Of a stretch of DNA of 64,000 bases, positions 49,194-58,340 are shown in pieces. The notes under the pieces were generated by a model. That model was not told the origin of the DNA. It did no database searches and saw nothing but the letters and a program-made list of their open reading frames with translations. Both the position numbers and the translations under genes were made by a program. Source of the stretch: Luteibacter sp. UNCMF331Sha3.1. Lineage in GTDB: Bacteria > Pseudomonadota > Gammaproteobacteria > Xanthomonadales > Rhodanobacteraceae. Numbering within the stretch: position 1 is the first letter of the stretch; every line of letters starts with the position of its first letter. The stretch lies in the NCBI RefSeq assembly GCF_900109915.1, contig NZ_FOBU01000002.1, positions 1,319,170-1,383,169 on the forward strand, in the 5' to 3' direction.

Positions 49194-49832
49194 ATGGTCT
49201 ACCGCGTCATTCTGGCGGACGATCACCCCGTCGTATTGAAAGGGCTCAGCCTGGCCCTCGCCAGGGACGGCCTCGCGACGGTGGTCGGCGAAGCGCAGTC
49301 GCCCGAGGAGTTGCTGTCCGTGCTGGCCGACACGCCGTGTGACGCGCTCATCACCGATTTCAGCATGCCCGGTGCGGGCCTCGACGGCTTCGCGCTGCTG
49401 CGCGAGGTGCGGCAGACGTATCCCGACCTGCCGGTGATGGTGATCACCACGCTGGCCAACCCCGCGTTGTATCGCGAGATCATGGGGACGGGCGTGCGCG
49501 GCCTCATCGGCAAATCGGGCGACGCGCGGGAAATCCCCGAGGCGCTCGTGAAGATCGTGTCTGACCATGTTTACCTCGGAGCCTCCGTTCGCGAAGTGAT
49601 CGGCGCGCCGCAGGGCGAGCCGATGGGTAAATCGGGGACACTGGCCGATCTGTCGCCGCGCGAACTCACCATTCTGCGCCTGTTCGCCGCGGGAAACAGC
49701 ATCACCGACATCGCCAGGGTCACCGGCCGCGGCATGTCGACCGTCAGCCAGCAGAAGAAAAACGCGATGCGCAAGCTCGGCCTGGAAATGGAGGCCGAGA
49801 TTTTCGAGTACATCGATCGCCTGCGTCTGTAG
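49194..49832 (+). CDS. RcsB-like response regulator (NarL/FixJ type)
   Basis: A 212-residue regulator with a receiver domain and a C-terminal LuxR-type HTH. ADDHPVVLKGL holds the acidic pair, Asp55 in ITDFSMPG is the phosphorylation site, and LSPRELTILRLFAAGNSITDIARVTG with QKKNAMRKLG resembles RcsB. Start ATG at 49194 has AAGGATGG before it; the ATG at 49185 is an alternative. It is divergent from the Hpt gene; their 5-prime ends are only 20 bases apart. The first gene downstream is pgm. Confidence 0.88.
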   Translation: MVYRVILADDHPVVLKGLSLALARDGLATVVGEAQSPEELLSVLADTPCDALITDFSMPGAGLDGFALLREVRQTYPDLPVMVITTLANPALYREIMGTGVRGLIGKSGDAREIPEALVKIVSDHVYLGASVREVIGAPQGEPMGKSGTLADLSPRELTILRLFAAGNSITDIARVTGRGMSTVSQQKKNAMRKLGLEMEAEIFEYIDRLRL

Positions 49833-49951
49833 TCCCGAACGCTCGACACCGTCACGATAACCGTGCCGGACGCGTCCGGACATGGAAGAAATCGGAAAAC
49901 GCATCGTATGCTTGGGACTTCCGGATCGCCGGGCGTGGCATGCACGCCCGC

Positions 49952-49984
49952 TTGACACCCGGGGCCGGACGCCCGGCCTACAAT
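49952..49984 (+). promoter_or_regulatory. Possible promoter of pgm
   Basis: TTGACA (49952-49957) and TACAAT (49979-49984) lie 51 bases before the pgm start. The spacing of 21 bases is longer than the optimal 17, so only the -10 element may be used. GCCGCG follows the -10 as it does in front of guaB and folD. A 14-bp palindrome, CCGGACGCGTCCGG, is at 49866-49879. Confidence 0.4.
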
Positions 49985-50034
49985 GCCGCGCCCGACGCGC
50001 GCGGCGCGACGACCAGTACGAGGAGTAAGCATCG

Positions 50035-51678
50035 GTGAGTGCCCATATCAGCCCGCTCGCGGGAAAACCGGCGACGGAAGGCAAGCTGGTCGACATCGAC
50101 GCCCTCGTGGCCGCGTATACCGACCTTCGCCCCGACCCCTCCGTGCCCGAGCAGCGGGTCGCGTTCGGTACCTCGGGGCACCGCGGCGTCTCCTTCGACC
50201 GTTCGTTCAACGAATGGCACGTGCTGGCGGTGGTGCAGGCCATCTGCGAATACCGCCGCACGCAGGGCGTGGACGGCCCGGTCTACGTCGGCATCGATAC
50301 CCATGCGTTGTCGCAGCCGGCGTTCCGCAGCACGCTGGAAGTGCTGGCGGCCAACGAGGTGCCCACGTTCGTGTCGGCGGACGGCGAATTCACCCCCACG
50401 CCGGCGGTGTCGCACGCGATCCTCATGCACAACCGCGGGCGCGAGCGCGGCGAAGCCGACGGCATCGTGATCACGCCGTCGCACAATCCGCCCGACAGTG
50501 GCGGCATCAAGTACAACCCGCCGCACGGCGGCCCGGCGGACACCGATGCCACCGGCTGGATCGCGAAGCGGGCCAACGAGCTGATCGAAGGCGGCCTGTG
50601 CGACGTGCGCCGCATGCCGTTCGATCGCGCGATCAAGGCGGGCACGACGAAGTCCTTCGACTTCCTGCAGCAATACGTCGGAGATCTGGACAACGTGCTG
50701 GACCTCGACGTGATCCGCGCCAGCGGCGTGCGCATGGGCGTCGATCCGCTCGGCGGCGCCGGCGTGCATTACTGGGCCGCCATCGGCGAGCGCTACGGCC
50801 TGAACCTCACGGTCGTCAGCGAAGTCGTCGACCCCACGTTCTCGTTCATGTCGCTCGACTGGGACGGCAAGGTCCGCATGGATCCCTCGTCCTCGTACGC
50901 CATGCAGCGCCTGATCGGCCTGAAGGACCGGTTCGACGTGGCGTTCGCGTGCGACACCGATCACGATCGCCACGGCGTCGTCGCGCCCAGCAAGGGGCTG
51001 ATGCCGGCCAACCATTATCTCGCGGCCGCCGCGTGGTACCTGTTCCAGAATCGTCCGGGCTGGCGCGCGGATGCCGCCGTCGGCAAGACGGCCGTCAGCA
51101 CCGGCCTGCTGGACCGCATCGCGCACGACCTCGGTCGTCCGCTGCGCGAGGTGCCGGTGGGCTTCAAGTACTTCGTTTCCGGGCTCTTCGACGGCAGCCT
51201 CGGCTTCGGCTGCGAGGAGAGCGCGGGCGCGTCGTTCCTGGCGAAGGACGCGTCGGCGTGGTCCACGGACAAGGATGGCCTCGCCGCCGCGTTGCTCGCC
51301 GGCGAGATGACCGCGCGGCTCGGCAGGGATCCGGGCGAGATCTACGCGGGCATCACCGCGAAGCTCGGCGATCCCGCCAATTCGCGCATCGACGCGCCGG
51401 CCAGCCACGCGCAGAAGGCGATGCTCTCGAAGCTCGAGCCGCGCCAGGTCACCTCGACGTCGCTCGCGGGCGACCCGATCGTCGGCGTGACGAACGAAGC
51501 CGGCGGCCAGCGCATCGGCGGCATCAAGGTGAGTTCGGCGCAGGGCTGGTTCGCGGCACGTCCTTCCGGCACCGAAGACATCTACAAGGTGTACGGCGAA
51601 AGCTTCCGCGGCGAGGAACACCTCCAGAAGGTGCTCGCCGAAGCGCAGGCCATGGTCGACGACGCGTTGTCGGGCTGA
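50035..51678 (+). CDS. pgm: Phosphoglucomutase (alpha-D-glucose phosphate-specific)
   Basis: A 547-residue enzyme interconverting glucose 1- and 6-phosphate. Phosphoserine Ser149 is in ITPSHNPPDSGG, magnesium Asps lie in FACDTDHDRHG, the sugar loop in GCEESAGASFL, and the phosphate-binding loop ends in ARPSGTEDIYKVY. Start GTG at 50035 with AGGAG at 50020-50024. It overlaps the next gene by one base (TGATG). zwf follows, so glucose phosphate use is grouped here. Confidence 0.96.
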   Translation: MSAHISPLAGKPATEGKLVDIDALVAAYTDLRPDPSVPEQRVAFGTSGHRGVSFDRSFNEWHVLAVVQAICEYRRTQGVDGPVYVGIDTHALSQPAFRSTLEVLAANEVPTFVSADGEFTPTPAVSHAILMHNRGRERGEADGIVITPSHNPPDSGGIKYNPPHGGPADTDATGWIAKRANELIEGGLCDVRRMPFDRAIKAGTTKSFDFLQQYVGDLDNVLDLDVIRASGVRMGVDPLGGAGVHYWAAIGERYGLNLTVVSEVVDPTFSFMSLDWDGKVRMDPSSSYAMQRLIGLKDRFDVAFACDTDHDRHGVVAPSKGLMPANHYLAAAAWYLFQNRPGWRADAAVGKTAVSTGLLDRIAHDLGRPLREVPVGFKYFVSGLFDGSLGFGCEESAGASFLAKDASAWSTDKDGLAAALLAGEMTARLGRDPGEIYAGITAKLGDPANSRIDAPASHAQKAMLSKLEPRQVTSTSLAGDPIVGVTNEAGGQRIGGIKVSSAQGWFAARPSGTEDIYKVYGESFRGEEHLQKVLAEAQAMVDDALSG

Positions 51679-52250
51679 TGTCGCACGATACCGCCCCGAT
51701 CCGCGTGCTCGTCGGTTCGCGCAACCCGGTGAAGGTCGGCGCGGTGCGTAGCGCGCTCGCGCCCTTGTTCCCGGGCCGCCTCGTCGAGTGCGAAGGCATG
51801 CACGCCCCGTCGGGCGTTCCCGACCAGCCCATGACGTCGGCAGAGACTCGCGAGGGCGCGTTGAACCGCATGAACTTCTGCCGCCAGCATGGCGACGCGG
51901 ACTTCTACGTCGCGCTCGAAGGCGGCGTCGACGTGACGCAGGATGGTCCCGGCACCTTCGGTTACGTGGCCATCGCCCACGGTGCCGACGTGTCGGTGGG
52001 CTGCAGCGCGTGGCTGCCCCTGCCGCCGGCCGTGTACGAAGCGCTGCTCGAGGGCGAGGAACTGGGCGACGTCATGGACCGCCTGTTCGGCACCGTGAAC
52101 ATCAAGCAGCAGGGCGGGGCCATCGGGCTGGTCACCAATGGCCACGCGACCCGCGAATCCGCCTACACGCAGGCGATGGTGCTGGCCATGGCGCCGTTCC
52201 TGCACCCCGATCTCTACGACCTCGACCCGGAACGCACCGCACGGGAATAA
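51678..52250 (+). CDS. yjjX: Inosine/xanthosine triphosphatase (YjjX family)
   Basis: A 190-residue nucleotide-sanitising hydrolase that cleaves non-canonical NTPs such as ITP and XTP. LVGSRNPVKVGAVRSAL at the N-terminus, QPMTSAETREGALNR and YVALEGGVD with its acidic residue are family signatures. It starts on the final base of the pgm stop (TGATG), so expression is coupled to pgm. A 117-base gap with a T-run (GTTTTTTCC) separates it from zwf. Confidence 0.92.
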   Translation: MSHDTAPIRVLVGSRNPVKVGAVRSALAPLFPGRLVECEGMHAPSGVPDQPMTSAETREGALNRMNFCRQHGDADFYVALEGGVDVTQDGPGTFGYVAIAHGADVSVGCSAWLPLPPAVYEALLEGEELGDVMDRLFGTVNIKQQGGAIGLVTNGHATRESAYTQAMVLAMAPFLHPDLYDLDPERTARE

Positions 52251-52367
52251 CACTTGTGCGTACGGGTTAACGTTTTTTCCGCATTGCAACACTTGAATCG
52301 CGCCCGGTGCGCCGCATTGAGGGTCGGTACGGCGGACTACCGCCTCTTCAGCTACCGGACCCTCGCC

Positions 52368-53861
52368 ATGAATGCCCCTTCGATCCCGCTCGAACCCGTC
52401 GACACCTTCGATTACGTCATCTTCGGCGCCACCGGCGACCTCACGATGCGCAAGCTGCTGCCGGCGCTCTATCGCCGTTTCGCCGAAGGACAGGTGCCCG
52501 CCGATTCGCGCATCGTCGGCACGGCGCGGTCGCCGCTCGACGACGCCTCGTATCGCGAGCGGGCACGCAAGGCGCTGGGCGAGCACGTGCGTGCCGACGA
52601 GCTGGTCGACGCGACCGTCGACCGGTTTCTGGCGATGGTCCATTACGTGAGCCTCAACGGCGCGGACCCGACGGGTAACTGGGAGGGCCTGAAGACGCTC
52701 CTGGCATCCGGTCCGGCGCCGGACGCGCGCGTCCGTGTGTTCTACCTCGCGACGGCGCCCGACCTCTACGGCGACATCGCGCGCAACGTGGACGAGAAGG
52801 GCCTGCGCACGGACACCTCGCGCATCGTGCTCGAAAAGCCGATCGGCACCGATCTGGAAACCGCCCGCAAGGTCAATGAGGGCGTCGGTCGCCATTTCCC
52901 CGAGAACAGCATTTTCCGTATCGACCATTACCTCGGCAAGGAAGCCGTGCAGAACATCATCGCGCTGCGTTTCGCCAACCCGATGCTCGAGCGGATGTGG
53001 GACCACGAGTCGATCGAGTACGTGCAGATCACCGCGGCGGAAACCGTCGGCCTCGAAGGCCGCGGCGGCTACTACGACGGCTCGGGCGCGCTGCGCGACA
53101 TGATCCAGAACCACCTCCTGCAGGTGCTCACCGTGGTCGCGATGGAGCGTCCGGCGTCGCTGGAAGCCGATGCGCTGCGCGACGAGAAAGTGCGCGTGCT
53201 GACGTCGCTGAAGCCGCTGGATCGCACGAACCTGCGCGCCAACGTGTCGCGCGGCCAGTACGTGGCCGGCACGGCGGGTGGCAGGACCGTTCCCGCCTAT
53301 CGCGAAGAACTTCCCGGCGAAACGCCGAGCAACACCGAGACCTTCGTCGCGCTCAAGGCGGAAATCGATACGCCGCGCTGGCGCGGCGTGCCGTTCTACC
53401 TGCGCTCGGGCAAGCGCATGCCCGAGAAGGTCACGGAGGTCGTGATCCAGTTCCGCGCCGGCGAGCCGGGGCTGTTCGGCGAAGCCCGCCCGGGCAGCCG
53501 CCTCGTGATCCGCGTGCAGCCGAACGAGAGCGTCACGCTGCCGCTCTTCGTCAAGCAGCCCGGCAACAGCTTCGGCCTCGACGAAGTCGACGCGCTGTCG
53601 CGCCTCGGCGAGCCGGACCGCATCCGCTACCGCGACTCGTACGAGGGCCTGATGCTCGACGCCGTGAAGGGCAGCCCGGCGCTGTTCGTGCGCAAGGACG
53701 AGACCGAAGCCGCGTGGCGCTGGGTGACGCCGATCCTGGAAGGCTGGCGCGACGACACCGTTGGTCCCGACACTTACGAGGCGGGCACCTGGGGGCCGGA
53801 ATCGGCCCGCGAACTGCTTCGTCAGGCGGGTCATGCCTGGGTGGAAGACGACGCCGCCTGA
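52368..53861 (+). CDS. zwf: Glucose-6-phosphate 1-dehydrogenase
   Basis: A 497-residue enzyme that makes 6-phosphogluconolactone and NADPH. IFGATGDLTMRKLLPAL is the coenzyme-binding region, RIDHYLGKEAVQNI holds the catalytic His and Lys, and the C-terminal domain includes RSGKRMPEKVTEV. ATG at 52368 gives the normal N-terminus; the open frame upstream is not conserved. No edd/pgl genes lie beside it, unlike in many Pseudomonas-like clusters. Pairs with pgm in sugar phosphate metabolism. Confidence 0.96.
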   Translation: MNAPSIPLEPVDTFDYVIFGATGDLTMRKLLPALYRRFAEGQVPADSRIVGTARSPLDDASYRERARKALGEHVRADELVDATVDRFLAMVHYVSLNGADPTGNWEGLKTLLASGPAPDARVRVFYLATAPDLYGDIARNVDEKGLRTDTSRIVLEKPIGTDLETARKVNEGVGRHFPENSIFRIDHYLGKEAVQNIIALRFANPMLERMWDHESIEYVQITAAETVGLEGRGGYYDGSGALRDMIQNHLLQVLTVVAMERPASLEADALRDEKVRVLTSLKPLDRTNLRANVSRGQYVAGTAGGRTVPAYREELPGETPSNTETFVALKAEIDTPRWRGVPFYLRSGKRMPEKVTEVVIQFRAGEPGLFGEARPGSRLVIRVQPNESVTLPLFVKQPGNSFGLDEVDALSRLGEPDRIRYRDSYEGLMLDAVKGSPALFVRKDETEAAWRWVTPILEGWRDDTVGPDTYEAGTWGPESARELLRQAGHAWVEDDAA

Positions 53862-53972
53862 GATCCGTCTCCATTGCATACAAGACGATCGCCCGCATTA
53901 TGGGGAGAGTGCCGCACAGGGGTGTCGCACCCCCCATAAGGCGTTCGTCTCATGTCCCCTCAGGAGGCCATC

Positions 53973-54434
53973 ATGTCCGAGTATCGCAAGACGCCCGAAG
54001 CCCTTTCGCGCCTCACGCCGGAGCAGTTCCGCGTGACGCAGGAGAGCGCGACGGAGCGCCCGTTCCACAACGCGTTCCACGATAGCCACGACGAAGGCAT
54101 CTACGTGGACATCGTGTCGGGCGAGCCGCTGTTCTCGTCCCTCGACAAGTTCGACAGCGGGTGCGGTTGGCCAAGCTTCACCACCCCGCTGGAAAGCGAG
54201 CACGTGCTGGAAAAGACGGACACGACCCACGGCATGGTCCGCACTGAGGTGCGTTCGACGCACGCCGACAGTCACCTGGGCCACGTCTTCCCCGACGGCC
54301 CGCGCGACCGGGGCGGCCTGCGTTACTGCATCAATTCCGCGTCGCTGCGTTTCGTGCCTGTCGCCGACCTCGAAAAGGAAGGCTACGGCCAGTACGCCAG
54401 CCTGTTCGCCAACACGAAGGGAGGTGCCGCATGA
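53973..54434 (+). CDS. msrB: Peptide-methionine (R)-S-oxide reductase
   Basis: A 153-residue enzyme that reduces the R-form of methionine sulfoxide. Catalytic Cys119 is in RYCINSAS and the likely resolving Cys64 in DSGCGWPSF. The two CxxC zinc pairs found in many MsrB proteins are absent (the first CxxC place reads IYVDIVSG). No signal peptide, so cytoplasmic. A strong AGGAGG at 53961-53966 sets the ATG at 53973. It overlaps msrA by ATGA. Confidence 0.95.
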   Translation: MSEYRKTPEALSRLTPEQFRVTQESATERPFHNAFHDSHDEGIYVDIVSGEPLFSSLDKFDSGCGWPSFTTPLESEHVLEKTDTTHGMVRTEVRSTHADSHLGHVFPDGPRDRGGLRYCINSASLRFVPVADLEKEGYGQYASLFANTKGGAA

Positions 54435-54940
54435 CTGGCAAGACCGAGAAAGCGATCCTCGCCGGTGGCTGCTTCTGGGGCATGCAGGACCTGATCCGCA
54501 AGCAGCCTGGCGTGATCTCCACGCGCGTGGGTTACACGGGCGGCGACGTGCCGAACGCCACCTACCGCAACCATGGCACGCATGCCGAAGGCATCGAGAT
54601 CGAGTTCGATCCGGCGAAGCTCAGCTACCGCAAGGTGCTGGAGTTCTTCTTCCAGATCCACGATCCGACGACGAAGGACCGGCAGGGCAACGACATCGGC
54701 CTCAGCTACCGTTCGGCGATCTTCTACCTCGACGACGCGCAGAAAGCGGTCGCGGAAGACACGGTGGCCGACGTGAACGCGTCGGGCCTGTGGCCGGGCA
54801 GGGTCGTGACCTCGATCGAGCCGGCCGGCGCCTTCTGGGAAGCCGAACCCGAGCACCAGGATTACCTGGAGAAGTACCCCAACGGTTACACCTGCCACTT
54901 CATCCGCCCCGACTGGGTGCTGCCGAAGCGCGCCGCCTGA
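54431..54940 (+). CDS. msrA: Peptide-methionine (S)-S-oxide reductase
   Basis: A 169-residue enzyme for the S-form of methionine sulfoxide. The active Cys14 lies in [21 protein letters not shown] and the FFQIHDPTT segment match the family. It is translated from the msrB message via an ATGA overlap, giving both stereospecific repair enzymes from one operon. Cytoplasmic by lack of a signal peptide. Confidence 0.96.
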   Translation: MTGKTEKAILAGGCFWGMQDLIRKQPGVISTRVGYTGGDVPNATYRNHGTHAEGIEIEFDPAKLSYRKVLEFFFQIHDPTTKDRQGNDIGLSYRSAIFYLDDAQKAVAEDTVADVNASGLWPGRVVTSIEPAGAFWEAEPEHQDYLEKYPNGYTCHFIRPDWVLPKRAA

Positions 54941-54953
54941 CGTACACCCACCT

Positions 54954-54985
54954 CCCTGCCGGCTCTGGTATAAGGGCCGGCAGGG
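54954..54985. terminator. Hairpin after msrA
   Basis: CCCTGCCGGC (54954-54963) pairs perfectly with GCCGGCAGGG (54976-54985). The 12-base loop contains TGGTATAAG, which looks like an extended -10 element. It could end the msrBA transcript, or form a structure around a promoter for the histidine kinase gene. Confidence 0.5.
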
Positions 54986-55034
54986 GATGTGCACCCGGTA
55001 CGGGGCGCACCGGAACGAGGGGGCTCGTGTCGAC

Positions 55035-56114
55035 ATGGATAGCGCGTATTCCGCGGACCGGCGGCGGTCCTTCTGGCGTCGTCGCGGCGCGTTGCTGTGG
55101 CTCGTCCTGCTTGTCGCCATCGCCTTCCTGCGCGCGACCAATCGTTATCTGGTCGGTGTCGCCAACGACCACGTCACGCCGTACCTTCCCAAGCTCCTCG
55201 AGGAACTGACCGGCTCGTTGAGTTTCGGCGCGTTCCTGCCCCTCCTGTTCTCCGCGCTGCGTCGCGTCCGATGGACGTGGTACGCGCACGTGGGCATCTT
55301 CGCCGGCCTCTCGATCGCGCAGGCGAGCCTCATGATCGGGTTGCGCCAGATCGTCTTCCGGGTGGCGAACCTTCCCGATTACGCGTACGCGCCGGACGTG
55401 TGGCACTACCTGATGGAAGTGCCGACCCAGCTCTTCTTCTACGTGGTGATCGTCGCCGGTTTCTGGCTCTTCGCGCGGTATCGCGAGGGCAAGGCGCGCG
55501 AACTGCGCGCGGTGCAGCTGGAAGCCGCGCTGTCCGAAGCGCGTCTCGAGGCCCTGCGGCTGCAGCTCAATCCCCATTTCCTGTTCAACACGCTCAACGC
55601 GGTGTCGGAGCTGATGTACGAGCGTCCGAGGATCGCCGACGAGATGCTTTCGCGCATCGGCGAGCTGCTGCGCGCGACGCTGTCCGCGAAAGCCCAGGAA
55701 CACTCGCTTTCCGAGGAATGGCGGCTCGTGTCCCTCTACACCGACATCCAGCGTGCGCGCTTCGGCGAGGGGCTGGACGTGGTGCTCGACGACGACCCGT
55801 CGCTCCATGAGCTGCGCGTTCCGTTCCTGCTGCTCCAGCCGCTCGTGGAGAACGCGATCGAGCACGGCGGCAGTGGCGACGACCGGAGCGTGCGTATCGA
55901 TGCCACGCGCCAGGCCGGGCGTCTCACCGTTCGCGTGCGCGATGCCGGGGGTGTCGATACCGTGCGCGCCGGGCATGGCATCGGCCTCGGCAACGTGGGC
56001 GCGCGTCTGCGCCACCTCTATGGCGACGACGCCGGCGTCCGGCTCGAACCCGTGGCGGAGGGCGGCAGCGTCGTCACGGTCTGGCTGCCCGCGCGTCGAT
56101 GGGAGGCCGCGTGA
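55035..56114 (+). CDS. LytS/YpdA-type sensor histidine kinase
   Basis: A 359-residue membrane kinase. The first 150 residues hold about four hydrophobic segments without a known sensory motif. The HisKA_5-type core reads LQLNPHFLFNTLNAV with phospho-accepting His181; N-box LLLQPLVENAIEHG and G-box GHGIGLGNVGARL follow. Its stop overlaps the response regulator start (GTGA), so they form one signalling pair. The signal is unknown. ATG at 55035 chosen; ATG at 54987 is possible. Confidence 0.9.
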   Translation: MDSAYSADRRRSFWRRRGALLWLVLLVAIAFLRATNRYLVGVANDHVTPYLPKLLEELTGSLSFGAFLPLLFSALRRVRWTWYAHVGIFAGLSIAQASLMIGLRQIVFRVANLPDYAYAPDVWHYLMEVPTQLFFYVVIVAGFWLFARYREGKARELRAVQLEAALSEARLEALRLQLNPHFLFNTLNAVSELMYERPRIADEMLSRIGELLRATLSAKAQEHSLSEEWRLVSLYTDIQRARFGEGLDVVLDDDPSLHELRVPFLLLQPLVENAIEHGGSGDDRSVRIDATRQAGRLTVRVRDAGGVDTVRAGHGIGLGNVGARLRHLYGDDAGVRLEPVAEGGSVVTVWLPARRWEAA

Positions 56115-56866
56115 GCCTGCGCGCGATAGTCGTCGACGACGAAGCGCCCGCCCGCGCCAAGCTGCGCCGGCTGCTGGCCGAGAACGACGGCGTGCGCTGG
56201 GTCGGCGAGGCCGTCGACGGGCCCTCGGCGGTCGCCCTGATCCATCGCGAGCGGCCCGACGTGGTCTTCCTCGACATCACGATGCCCGGCATGGACGGCT
56301 TCGGACTGCTGCAGGTGCTCGGCGATCCGCTGCCCGCGGAGGTCGTGTTCGTCACGGCGCACGACGACGAGGCGGTGCGCGCGTTCGAAGTGCACGCGTT
56401 CGATTACCTGCTGAAGCCCGTCGGCCCGGAACGTTTCGCGCGGGCCATCGAGCGACTGTGCGCGAAGGTGAAGCCGGCGCTGGGTATCGAAGGGCGGCTC
56501 GACGGCCTCATCGACGGGGCGCCGCGAGCGGCGCATTACCTCGAACGCGTGTTGCTGCCGAGTGGCGACACCGCCGAACTCGTGCCCGTGGAGCGCATCG
56601 ACCGGTTCGAATCCGACCGTAATTACCTCCACGCCTATGTCGACGGCACGCCGCGCCGTTTGCGCGGCACCCTCGATGCCATGCTGGCGCGCCTGCATCC
56701 CGGCCGCTTCGCGCGCGTGAATCGCTCGACGATCGTACGGCTCGACGCCATCCGGCAGGTGCAGCCGTGGCCCGATGGCGAGCGGCGGCTGCTGATGGTC
56801 GACGGCGCGCGCGTGACGTGGACGCGTCGTTACCTCGCGGCGCTGCCGGCGTCCATCGCGCTCTAG
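56111..56866 (+). CDS. LytTR-family response regulator
   Basis: A 251-residue regulator. The receiver domain has DDEAPARAKLRRLL, the phospho-acceptor Asp55 in FLDITMPGMDG and Lys in LLKPVG. The C-terminal LytTR DNA-binding domain includes VERIDRFESDRNYLHAYVDG and FARVNRSTIVRLDAI. The GTG start at 56111 is coupled to the kinase stop. LytTR targets are typically 10-bp direct repeats; none could be fixed in this window. Confidence 0.93.
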   Translation: MSLRAIVVDDEAPARAKLRRLLAENDGVRWVGEAVDGPSAVALIHRERPDVVFLDITMPGMDGFGLLQVLGDPLPAEVVFVTAHDDEAVRAFEVHAFDYLLKPVGPERFARAIERLCAKVKPALGIEGRLDGLIDGAPRAAHYLERVLLPSGDTAELVPVERIDRFESDRNYLHAYVDGTPRRLRGTLDAMLARLHPGRFARVNRSTIVRLDAIRQVQPWPDGERRLLMVDGARVTWTRRYLAALPASIAL

Positions 56867-56966
56867 CGACCCGCGTTCGTCCCTGCGCGGCCGGCCTTCG
56901 TCCCCACGGACGATCCGGACGCTCAGGCGCGAAGGCATGCTTCCTCCCCACCACGGAGGATCACAC

Positions 56967-58340
56967 ATGACCCGTCATCGCACGCTCGTCGCCGTCGCCA
57001 TCGCCGCGGTCTGCCTCGGAGGCGCCTGGATCGGCATCCGGACGGCCACCGACGCCCTGCGCGTCGCCGCCGGCGTGGCCGCGCACCACGTCTGCTCCAT
57101 GACCTTCGTCGGTGGACAGGATCCGTCGCGCACGTACGACGAACTCGTGGTGCCGGTGATCGGTTCGTTCGCCGGAAGTCTGCTCACGCCCCAGGTGTCG
57201 CGCGAGGGGCGTCGCGTCGACGTCGATGGCCCCTTCCGCACGCTTGCCCGTGCCGATTTCACCCCGGGACACGGCTGTCGCCTCGCGTTGCCCGGCAACC
57301 GGCCGCTGACGCCAGCGACGGATCGGTGGCAGCCCGCCGCCGACGGTCTGGCGCCGGACCATCGCGTGGCCGCCAGCCAGCCCGGTCTCGCCGCCGCCAT
57401 CGATCGCGTGTTCGCCGAAACGCCGGGCGCACCCGTCAAACGCGTGAAGGCCGTGGTGGTGGTCAGGGACGGACGCGTGATCGCCGAGCGCTACGCCGAT
57501 GGCGTCGACGAACGCACGCCGTTGCTGAGCTTCTCCGTGGCGAAGTCGTTCACCAACGCGTTCCTCGGAATCCTGGCGGGGAGAGGGCAGGTGCGGGTGG
57601 ATCGCCCGCTCGACGCTCCCGAGTGGCGCACGCCGGGCGACCCGCGTGCGTCGATCACCATCGAGGACCTGATGCGAATGCGCAGCGGTCTTGCCGCCGA
57701 GGAAGCGGAGTCCGCCTTCAGCCCGGTGGCACGCATGCAGTTCCTGCACGCCGACATGGCCGGTTTCGCGGCCGGGTTGCCGGCGAAGGAGCCGCCCGGA
57801 AAGACGTTCGAGTACACCTCGGCGGATACCTTGCTCCTCGACCGCCTGATCGCGGACAAGGTCGGCGGTGGCCCCGGTGGCCTGCGCGCCTTCGCTCGCC
57901 GCGAGCTGTTCGGTCCGCTCGGCATGGGCGACGTCGTCATGGAATCCGACGGGCAGGGCACGTTCGTCGGGTCGACGTTCGTGTACGCCAGCGCGCGCGA
58001 CTATGCGCGTCTCGGCATGCTCTACCTGCGCGACGGCGTGGCGCCCGACGGCCATCGCATCCTGCCGGAGGGGTGGGTGGCGTGGTCGCGCCGGTCGACG
58101 CTGGGCACGCCATACGGCGCGGGCTTCTGGACGAACGACGGCCCCAGCGAATTCGCGGCGCGCCGCGTGGCGGCGGGCTTTCCCAAGGACGGTTTCTTCG
58201 CGAGCGGCACGATGGGCCAGCGGATCTACATCGTGCCGTCGCAGCGGCTCGTCGTGGTGCGGTTCGGCTACTCGGCACCGCCGGACTTCGGCATCGCCGA
58301 CGACGTGGCCCTCATCGCGGCGGCTATCGCGGGCGCGTGA
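56967..58340 (+). CDS. Class C beta-lactamase-like serine hydrolase
   Basis: A 457-residue penicillin-binding-protein-like hydrolase. A membrane anchor or uncleaved signal (TLVAVAIAAVCLGGAWIGI) is at the N-terminus, an unusual region of about 110 residues follows, then the SxxK motif Ser190-Val-Ala-Lys193, a Tyr in FEYTSAD and SGTMG in place of KTG. It may act as an esterase or D-aminopeptidase rather than as a resistance enzyme. GGAGG precedes the ATG at 56967. The last 17 bases overlap convergent gph. Confidence 0.85.
   Translation: MTRHRTLVAVAIAAVCLGGAWIGIRTATDALRVAAGVAAHHVCSMTFVGGQDPSRTYDELVVPVIGSFAGSLLTPQVSREGRRVDVDGPFRTLARADFTPGHGCRLALPGNRPLTPATDRWQPAADGLAPDHRVAASQPGLAAAIDRVFAETPGAPVKRVKAVVVVRDGRVIAERYADGVDERTPLLSFSVAKSFTNAFLGILAGRGQVRVDRPLDAPEWRTPGDPRASITIEDLMRMRSGLAAEEAESAFSPVARMQFLHADMAGFAAGLPAKEPPGKTFEYTSADTLLLDRLIADKVGGGPGGLRAFARRELFGPLGMGDVVMESDGQGTFVGSTFVYASARDYARLGMLYLRDGVAPDGHRILPEGWVAWSRRSTLGTPYGAGFWTNDGPSEFAARRVAAGFPKDGFFASGTMGQRIYIVPSQRLVVVRFGYSAPPDFGIADDVALIAAAIAGA

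Noticed and set aside
49866-49879. Palindrome CCGGACGCGTCCGG as an operator of the RcsB-like regulator
   Set aside because: Short GC-rich palindromes are frequent in this DNA, and it lies after the regulator gene and far from its promoter; kept only as a note with the pgm promoter.
49978-53879. Very long minus-strand open frames opposite pgm, yjjX and zwf
   Set aside because: The translations are Arg/His/Ala-rich with no family motifs, while the plus strand encodes full-length recognised enzymes; high GC content removes stop codons on the other strand.
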